A program made the translations under genes and the position numbers. A stretch of DNA of 43,206 nucleotides from Cristatella mucedo (lineage: Eukaryota; Bryozoa; Phylactolaemata; Cristatellidae), in assembly GCA_009760855.2 (NCBI GenBank), contig WPIO01000452.1:1-43206 (forward strand), read 5' to 3'. Shown piece by piece: positions 35,861 to 43,206 of the stretch (position 1 is the stretch's first letter; every line of letters begins with the position of its first letter). A model generated the notes under the pieces. It saw only the letters and a list, made by a program, of their open reading frames with translations. It was not told the DNA's origin and ran no database searches.

Positions 35861-37856
35861 TAGCGAAATGCTTAAAACAAGGTGCAGCACTCTGCTGCCA
35901 GCCAGCTCACGCTCCGACATGTAGCTTTGAAGTTTCTAGATATTCCGCGATCTGCTGCGAACTCGTGCGAAATGTGTTATTTACATGCAAAATGCTTGAA
36001 ACAAGGTGCAGCACTCTGCTGCCAGCCAGCTCACGCTCCGACATGTAGAATCGAAGTTTCTAGATATTCCGCTATCTGCTGCGAACTCGTGCGAAATGTG
36101 TTATTGACGTTCGAAATGCTTGAAACAAGGTGCTGCACCCTTCTGCCAGCCTGCGCACGCTCCAAAACGCAGAATTACAGTTTCTAGATATTCCGCGATC
36201 TGCTGCGAACTCGTGCGAATGCGAAATGTGATATTTACGTGCCAAAAGCTTGAAACAAGGTGCAGCACTCTGCTGCCAGCCAGCTCACGCTCCGACATGC
36301 TGATTTGAAGTTTCTAGATATTCCGCGATCTGCTGCAAACTCGTGCGAAATGTGTTATTCGAGTGCGAAATGCTTGAAAGAAGGTGCAGCACTCTGCTGC
36401 CAGCCAGCTCAGGCTCCGACATGCAGATTCGAAGTTTCTAGGTATTCCGCGATCTGCTGCGAACTCGTGCGAAATGTGTTACTGACGTTCAAAATGCTTG
36501 AAACAAGGTGCTGCACCCTTCTGCCAGCCTGTGCACGCTCCAAAAAGCAGAATTACAGTTTCTGGATATTCCGCGATCTGCTGCGAACTCGTGCGAAATG
36601 TGATATTTACGTGCCAAAAGCTTGAAACAAGGTGCAGCACTCTGCTGCCAGCCAGTGCACGCTCCGACATGTACATTTGAAGTTTCTAGAGAAATTCCGC
36701 GATCTTCTGCGAACTCGTGCGAAATGTGTTATTTACGTGCAAAATGCTTGAAACAAGGTGCAGCACTCTGCTGCCAGCCAGCTCACGCTCCGACATGCTG
36801 ATTTGAAGTTTCTAGATATTCCGCGATCTGCTGTAAACTCGTAGGAAATGTGTTATTCGAGTGCGAAACGCACAAAACAAGGTGCAGCACTCTGCTGCCA
36901 GCCAGCACACGCTCCGAGATGCAAATTTAAAGTTTCAAGATATTCTGCGATCTGCTGGGAACTTGTGCGAATTGTGTTATTTACGTTCGAAATGCTTGAA
37001 ACAAGGTGCAGCACTCTGCTGCCAGCCAGCTCATGCTCTGACATGCTGATTTGAAGTTTCTAGATATTCCTCGATCTGCTGCGAACTCGTCGTGCGAAAT
37101 GTGATATTTACGTGCCAACCGCTTGAAACAAGGTGCAGCACTCTGCTGCCAGCCAGCTCATGCTCTGACATGCTGATTTGAAGTTTCTAGATATTCCGCG
37201 ATCTGCTGCAAACTCGTGCGAAATGTGTTATTCGTGTGCGAAATGCTTGAAAGAAGGTGAGCACTCTGCTGCCAGCCAGCTCAAGCTACGACATGCAGAT
37301 TCGAAGTTTCTAGGTATTCCGCGATCTGCTGCGAACTCGTGCGAAATGTGTTATTGACGTTCGAAATGCTTGAAACAAGGTGCTGCACCCTTCTGCCAGC
37401 CTGCACACGCTCCAAAAAGCAGAATTACAGTTTCTGGATATTCCGCGATCTGCTGCGAACTCGTGCGAAATGTGTTATTTACGTGCCAAATGCTTGAAAC
37501 AAGGTGCAGCACTCTGCTGCCAGCCAGCGCACGCTCCGACATGCAGATTTGAAGTTTCTAGATATTCCGCGATCTGCTGCGAACTCGTGCGAAATGTGTT
37601 ATTTACGTGCAAAATGCTTGAAACAAGGTGCAGCACTCTGCTGCCAGCCAGCCAGCACGCTCCGGCATGCACATTCGAAGTTTCTGGATATTCCGCGATC
37701 TGCTGCGAACTCGTGCGAAATGTGTTATTGACGTTTGAAATGCTTGAAACAAGGTGCAGCACTCTGCTGCCAGCCAGCGCACGCTCCGACAAGCAGATTT
37801 GAAGTTTCTGGATATTCTGCGATCTTCTGCGAACTCGTGCGAAATGTGTTATTTAC
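35861..37856 (+). repeat. B2 HOR unit 1, 1996 bp (~16 monomers)
   Basis: The unit is bounded by successive TAGCGAAATGCTTAAAAC landmarks. It contains GTAGAATCGAAG, CTGCACCC with CAAAACGCAG, CATGCTGATTTG, a GAAAGAAGG monomer, a second CTGCACCC monomer, then CCGAGATGCAAATTT (36915), a GTGTGCGAAATGC plus GAAGGTGAGCAC monomer and a third CTGCACCC monomer. It is longer than units 2 and 3 by about four or five monomers. Confidence 0.8.
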
Positions 37857-39361
37857 TAGCGAAATGCTTAAAACAAGGTGCAGCACTCTGCTGCCAGCCA
37901 GCGAACACTCCGAAATGTAGCTTTGAAGTTTCCAGATATTCCTCGATCTGCTGCGAACTCGTGCGAAATGTGTTATTTACATGCAAAATGCTTGAAACAA
38001 GGTGCAGCACTCTGCTGCCAGCCAGCTCACGCTCCGACATGTAGAATCGAAGTTTCTAGATATTCCGCTATCTGCTGCGAACTCGTGCGAAATGTGTTAT
38101 TGACGTTCGAAATGCTTGAAACAAGGTGCTGCACCCTTCTGCCAGCCTGCGCACGCTCCAAAACGCAGAATTACAGTTTCTGGATATTCCGCGATCTGCT
38201 GCGAACTCGTGCGAAATGTGATATTTACGTGCCAAAAGCTTGAAACAAGGTGCAGCACTCTGCTGCCAGCCAGCTCACGCTCCGACATGCTGATTTGAAG
38301 TTTCTAGATATTCCGCGATCTGCTGCGCCAAAACTCGTGCGAAATGTGTTATTCGAGTGCGAAATGCTTGAAAGAAGGTGCAGCAAGGTGCAGTGCTCTG
38401 CTGCCAGCCAGCTCACGCTCCGACATGTAGATTCGAAGTTTCTAGATATTCCGCGATCTGCTGCGAACTCGTGCGAAATGTGTTATTGACGTTCGAAATG
38501 CTTGAAACAAGGTGCTGCACCCTTCTGCCAGCCTGCGCACGCTCCAAAACGCAGAATTACAGTTTCTAGATATTCCGCGATCTGCTGCGAACTCGTGCGA
38601 AATGTGATATTTACGTGCCAAACCGCTTGAAACAAGGTGCAGCACTCTGCTGCCAGCCAGCTCACGCTCCGACATGCTGATTTGAAGTTTCTAGATATTC
38701 CGCGATCTGCTGCAAACTCGTGCGAAATGTGTTATTCGTGTGCGAAATGCTTGAAAGAAGGTGCAGCACTCTGCTGCCAGCCAGCTCAAGCTACGACATG
38801 CAGATTCGAAGTTTCTAGGTATTCCGCGATCTGCTGCGAACTCGTGCGAAATGTGTTATTGACGTTCGAAATGCTTGAAACAAGGTGCTGCACCCTTCTG
38901 CCAGCCTGTGCACGCTCCAAAAAGCAGAATTACAGTTTCTGGATATTCCGCGATCTGCTGCGAACTCGTGCGAAGTGTGTTTTTGGACTGCGAAATGCTC
39001 AAAAAACAAGGTGCAGCACTCTGCTGCCAGCCAGCGCACGCTCCGACATGTAGGTTTGAAGTTTCTAGATATTCCGCGATCTGCTGCGAACTCGTGCGAA
39101 ATGTGTTATTTACGTGCAAAATGCTTGAAACAAGGTGCAGCACTCTGCAGCCAGCCAGCACACGCTCCGACATGTTGATTCGAAGTTTCTAGATATTCCG
39201 CGATCTGCTGCGAACTCGTGCAAAATGTGTTATTGACGTTTGAAATGCTTGAAACAAGGTGCAGCACTCTGCTGCCAGCCAGCGCACGCTCCGACAAGCA
39301 GATTTGAAGTTTCTGGATATTCTGCGATCTTCTGCGAACTCGTGCGAAATGTGTTATTTAC
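37857..39361 (+). repeat. B2 HOR unit 2, 1505 bp (~12 monomers)
   Basis: It starts like unit 1 (AGCGAACACTCCGAAATG, GTAGCTTTG, TTCCAGATATTCCTCG, TTTACATGC, GTAGAATCGAAG, CTGCACCC). Internal insertions include CTGCGCCAAAACTCG near 38325 and a repeated GCAAGGTGCAG step near 38384, which accounts for part of the 17 bases beyond twelve monomers. Confidence 0.8.
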
Positions 39362-40740
39362 TAGCGAAATGCTTAAAACAAGGTGCAGCACTCTGCTGCC
39401 AGCCAGCAGCGAACACTCCGAAATGTAGCTTTGAAGTTTCCAGATATTCCTCGATCTGCTGCGAACTCGTGCGAAATGTGTTATTTACATGCAAAATGCT
39501 TGAAACAAGGTGCAGCACTCTGCTGCCAGCCAGCTCACGCTCCGACATGTAGAATCGAAGTTTCTAGATATTCCGCTATCTGCTGCGAACTCGTGCGAAA
39601 TGTGTTATTGACGTTCGAAATGCTTGAAACAAGGTGCTGCACCCTTCTGCCAGCCTGCGCACGCTCCAAAACGCAGAATTACAGTTTCTGGATATTCCGC
39701 GATCTGCTGCGAACTCGTGCGAAATGTGATATTTACGTGCCAAAAGCTTGAAACAAGGTGCAGCACTGTGCTGCCAGCCAGCTCACGCTCCGACCTGCTG
39801 ATTTGAAGTTTCTAGATATTCCGCGATCTACTGCAAACTCGTGCGAAATGTGTTATTCGAGTGCGAAATGCTTGAAAGAAGGTGCAGCACTCTGCTGCCA
39901 GCCAGCTCAGGCTCCGACATGCAGATTCGAAGTTTCTAGGTATTCCGCAATCTGCTGCGAACTCGTGCGAAATGTGTTACTGACGTTCGAAATGCTTGAA
40001 ACAAGGTGCTGCACCCGTCTGCCAGCCTGTGCACGCTCCAAAAAGCAGAATTACAGTTTCTGGATATTCTGCGATCTGCTGCGAACTCGTGCGAAATGTG
40101 ATATTAACGTTCCAAAAGCTTGAAACAAGGTGCAGCACTCTGCTGACAGCCACCGCACGCTCCGACAAGCAGATTTGAAGTTTCTAGATATTCTGCGATC
40201 TGCTGCGAACTCGTGCGAAATGTGTTATTTACGTGCGAAATGCTTAAAAACAAGTGTGCAGCTGCCTCTGCTGCCAGCCAGCTGGCACGCTCCGAAATGT
40301 AGATTTGAATTTTCCAGATATTCCGCGATCTGCTGCGAACTCGTGCGAAATGTGTTATTTACGATCTACTGCGAAATGCTTGAAACAAGGTGCAGCACTC
40401 TGCTGCCAGCCAGCTCACGCTCCGACATGCAGATTCGAAGTTTCTAGATATTCCGCGATCTGCTGCGAACTCGTGCGAAATGTGTTATTGACGTTCGAAA
40501 TGCTTGAAACAAGGTGCTGCACCCGTCTGCCAGCCTGTGCACGCTCCAAAAAGCAGAATTACAGTTTCTGGATATTCTGCGATCTGCTGCGAACTCGTGC
40601 GAAATGTGATATTAACGTTCCAAAAGCTTGAAACAAGGTGCAGCACTCTGCTGACAGCCACCGCACGCTCCGACAAGCAGATTTGAAGTTTCTGGATATT
40701 CTGCGATCTTCTGCGAACTCGTGCGAAATGTGTTATTTAC
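39362..40740 (+). repeat. B2 HOR unit 3, 1379 bp (~11 monomers)
   Basis: It has the same leading order as unit 2 with an extra AGC near 39412. It carries GCACTGTGCTGCC with GACCTGCTG near 39768-39796, a pair also found at 43126-43155. It holds two GTGCTGCACCCGTCTGCC monomers (about 40006 and 40514) and the heavily altered monomer at 40245-40375. Confidence 0.8.
40245..40375 (+). repeat. Irregular monomer with several insertions
   Basis: The boundary reads TTAAAAACAAGTGTGCAGC, then TGCCTCTGCTGCC and CCAGCTGGCACGC in place of the regular start. Further on, GTTATTTACGATCTACTGCG replaces TTATTTACGTGCG, as if a GATCT-CTGCG fragment from the monomer core had been inserted. It is the most altered monomer of block B2. 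Confidence 0.75.
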
Positions 40741-42722
40741 TAGCGAAATGCTTAAAACAAGGTGCAGCACTCTGCTGCCAGCCAGCGAACACTCCGAAAT
40801 GTAGCTTTGAAGTTTCCAGATATTCCTCGATCTGCTGCGAACTCGTGCGAAATGTGTTATTTACATGCAAAATGCTTGAAACAAGGTGCAGCACTCTGCT
40901 GCCAGCCAGCTCACGCTCCGACATGTAGAATCGAAGTTTCTAGATATTCTGCTATCTGCTGCGAACTCGTGCGAAATGTGTTATTGACGTTCGAAATGCT
41001 TGAAACAAGGTGCTGCACCCTTCTGCCAGCCTGTGCACGCTCCAAAACGCAGAATTACAGTTTCTGGATATTCCGCGATCTGCTGCGAACTCGTGCGAAA
41101 TGTGATATTTACGTGCCAAAAGCTTGAAACAAGGTGCAGCACTCTGCTGCCAGCCAGCTCACGCTCCGACATGCTGATTTGAAGTTTCTAGATATTCCGC
41201 GATCTGCTGCAAACTCGTGCGAAATGTGTTATTCGAGTGCGAAATGCTTGAAAGAAGGTGCAGCACTCTGCTGCCAGCCAGCTCAGGCTCCGACATGCAG
41301 ATTCGAAGTTTCTAGGTATTCCGCGATCGGCTGCGAACTCGTGCGAAATGTGTTACTGACGTTCAAAATGCTTGAAACAAGGTGCTGCACCCTTCTGCCA
41401 GCCTGTGCACGCTCCAAAAAGCAGAATTACAGTTTCTGGATATTCCGCGATCTGCTGCGAACTCGTGCGAAATGTGATATTTACGTGCCAAAAGCTTGAA
41501 ACAAGGTGCAGCACTCTACTGACAGCCAGTGCACGCTCTGACATGTAGATTCGGAGTTTCTAGATATACCGCGATCTTCTGCGAACTCGTGCGAAATGTG
41601 TTATTTACGTGCAAAATGCTTGAAACAAGGTGAAGCACTCTTCAGCCAGCCAGCGCACGCTCCGACATGTAGATTTGAAATTGTTAGATATTCCGCGATC
41701 TGCTGTAAACTCGTAGGAAATGTGTTATTCGAGTGCGAAACGCACAAAACAAGGTGCAGCACTCTGCTGCCAGCCAGCACACGCTCCGAGATGCAAATTT
41801 AAAGTTTCAAGATATTCTGCGATCTGCTGGGAACTTGTGCGAATTGTGTTATTTACGTTCGAAATGCTTGAAACAAGGTGCAGCACTGTGCTACTAGCCA
41901 GCTCACGCTCCGACATGCAGATTTGAAGTTTCTAGATTTCCGCGATCTGCTGCGAACTCGTGCGAAATGTGATATTTACGTGCCAACCGCTTGAAACAAG
42001 GTGCAGCACTCTGCTGCCAGCCAGCTCATGCTCTGACATGCTGATTTGAAGTTTCTAGATATTCCGCGATCTGCTGCAAACTCGTGCGAAATGTGTTATT
42101 CGTGTGCGAAATGCTTGAAAGAAGGTGAGCACTCTGCTGCCAGCCAGCTCAAGCTACGACATGCAGATTCGAAGTTTCTAGGTATTCCGCGATCTGCTGC
42201 GAACTCGTGCGAAATGTGTTATTGACGTTCGAAATGCTTGAAACAAGGTGCTGCACCCTTCTGCCAGCCTGCACACGCTCCAAAAAGCAGAATTACAGTT
42301 TCTGGATATTCCGCGATCTGCTGCGAACTCGTGCGAAGTGTGTTTTTGGACTGCGAAATGCTCAAAACAAGGTGGGTCACTCTGCTGCCAGGCAGCCCAC
42401 GCTCCGACATGTACATTTGAAGTTTCTAGAAATTCCGCGATCTGCTGCGAACTCGTGCGAAATGTGTTATTTACGTGCAAAATGCTTGAAACAAGGTGCA
42501 GCACTCTGCAGCCAGCCAGCACAAGCTCCGACATGTAGATTCGAAGTTTCTAGATATTCCACGATCTGCTGCGAACTCGTGCAAAATGTGTTATTGACGT
42601 TTGAAATGCTTGAAACAAGGTGCAGCACTCTGCTGCCAGCCAGCGCACGCTCCGACAAGCAGATTTGAAGTTTCTGGATATTCTGCGATCTTCTGCGAAC
42701 TCGTGCGAAATGTGTTATTTAC
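40741..42722 (+). repeat. B2 HOR unit 4, 1982 bp (~16 monomers)
   Basis: The unit runs between TAGCG landmarks at 40741 and 42723, two bases short of sixteen monomers. The interior from about 41550 to 42318 matches 9920-10690 of block B1 at a constant offset of 31628-31629. Part of the tail (about 41930-42460) matches 35060-35600 at offset 6862. Confidence 0.8.
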
Positions 42723-43206
42723 TAGCGAAATGCTTAAAACAAGGTGCAGCACTCTGCTGCCAGCCAGCGAACACTCCGAAATGTAGCTTTGAAGTTTCCA
42801 GATATTCCTCGATCTGCTGCGAACTCGTGTGAAATGTGTTATTTACATGCAAAATGCTTGAAACAAGGTGCAGCACTCTGCTGCCAGCCAGCTCACGCTC
42901 CGACATGTAGAATCGAAGTTTCTAGATATTCCGCTATCTGCTGCGAACTCGTGCGAAATGTGTTATTGACGTTCGAAATGCTTGAAACAAGGTGCTGCAC
43001 CCTTCTGCCAGCCTGCGCACGCTCCAAAACGCAGAATTACAGTTTCTGGATATTCCGCGATCTGCTGCGAACTCGTGCGAAATGTGATATTTACGTGCCA
43101 AAAGCTTGAAACAAGGTGCAGCACTGTGCTGCCAGCCAGCTCACGCTCCGACCTGCTGATTTGAAGTTTCTAGATATTCCGCGATCTACTGCAAACTCGT
43201 GCGAAA
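42723..43206 (+). repeat. B2 HOR unit 5, incomplete at window end
   Basis: The start repeats units 2-4. Its GCACTGTGCTGCC and GACCTGCTG variants (43126-43155) tie it to 39768-39796 in unit 3, at offset 3358, rather than to unit 4 next to it. The sequence stops inside a monomer. Confidence 0.8.

Larger units (their letters stand above)
1..43206 (+). repeat. Satellite DNA array, ~124-bp monomer, single orientation
   Basis: The motif GTGCAGCAC or a close variant recurs about every 124 bases from the first line to the last, always followed by CACGCTCCGAC, a TCTAGA or TCTGGA step, GATCTGCTGCG and GTGCGAAATG in that order. About 348 monomers fit by division. No strand switch of a whole monomer and no foreign insertion was seen, and both window ends lie inside monomers, so the array continues on both sides. 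The consensus is 61 GC of 124 bases. Long homogeneous arrays like this are characteristic of eukaryotic heterochromatin. Centromere function is possible but not shown by the sequence. I do not recognise the family by name. Confidence 0.98.
34861..43206 (+). repeat. Block B2: B-type monomers in variable-length HORs
   Basis: The B subtypes of 6-20 kb return: GTGCTGCACCC with CAAAAAGCAG or CAAAACGCAG and AATTACAG, GTGATATTTACGTGCC, CATGCTGATTTG, and CCGAGATGCAAATTT at 36915 and 41787. New landmarks are ATTTACTAGCGAAATGC (TAGCG at 35861, 37857, 39362, 40741, 42723) and GGTGGGTCACTC with CCAGGCAGCCC (near 35510 and 42372). The array is cut by the window end. Confidence 0.87.

Noticed and set aside
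1-43206. Hundreds of ORFs of 60-253 codons on both strands, as possible repeat-protein genes
   Set aside because: They occur in all frames, shift frame every 124 bases, start mostly at GTG/TTG inside the satellite, and vary by frame-breaking indels. Their recurring 98-codon length follows exactly from the stop positions and the period. No codon-position bias or domain is visible.
1-43206. CRISPR array
   Set aside because: The repeated unit fills the whole period; there are no unique spacers between short repeats, no leader and no cas genes.
1-43206. tRNA, rRNA, snRNA or terminator structures
   Set aside because: No run departs from the satellite pattern long enough to hold such a gene, and the only inverted repeats are 5-6 bp arms found in nearly every monomer.

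Overview
The whole 43.2-kb window is one uninterrupted tandem satellite array. Its monomer is about 124 bp (about 348 monomers by division), and every copy lies in the same orientation. I see no gene, tRNA, rRNA, transposon, telomere repeat, CRISPR array or unique single-copy sequence. Such an array is typical of constitutive heterochromatin in a eukaryotic chromosome (centromeric, pericentromeric or subtelomeric). I do not recognise the monomer as a satellite I know, and the species cannot be determined from it. The consensus is about 49% GC with 9 CpG per monomer, which is not CpG-depleted.

Reference monomer: counted from the G of GTGCAGCAC, a perfect copy is 24167-24290, and the next monomer (24291-24414) is identical. 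The order of landmarks is GTGCAGCACTCTGCTGCC (1-18), CACGCTCCGACATG (27-40), an XbaI site TCTAGA (54-59), CCGCGATCTGCTGCG (64-78), ACTCGTGCGAAATGTG (80-95), ACGTGCGAAATGC (102-114) and GAAACAAG (117-124). Since 124 = 3x41+1, the reading frame slips one base per monomer. All forward-strand stops of the consensus share one phase, so ORFs of about 98 codons recur in every frame. They are arithmetic by-products, not genes.

Layout: blocks of near-consensus ('canonical') monomers separate blocks built from two distinct sets of diverged monomer subtypes, here called A and B. 1-3649 is A; 3650-6169 canonical; 6170-20220 B; 20221-21950 canonical; 21951-23545 A; 23546-23640 a scrambled junction; 23641-25544 canonical; 25545-26885 A; 26886-29646 canonical; 29647-32050 A (two overlapping copies); 32051-34860 canonical; 34861-43206 B. 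Block edges are good to about one monomer.

Within A and B blocks the subtypes recur in fixed order, giving higher-order repeats (HORs). These include an 8-mer (990 bp), a 6-mer (744 bp), a 9-mer (1115 bp), a 13-mer spacing (1614 bp), and a size-variable series of about 16-, 12-, 11- and 16-mers at 35.9-42.7 kb. Segments of 0.8-3 kb are also shared over distances of 4.1, 6.4-7.2, 8.7 and 31.6 kb. Length changes between copies are mostly whole monomers, as expected from unequal exchange or gene conversion. The canonical blocks have few substitutions but many private 1-6 bp indels.
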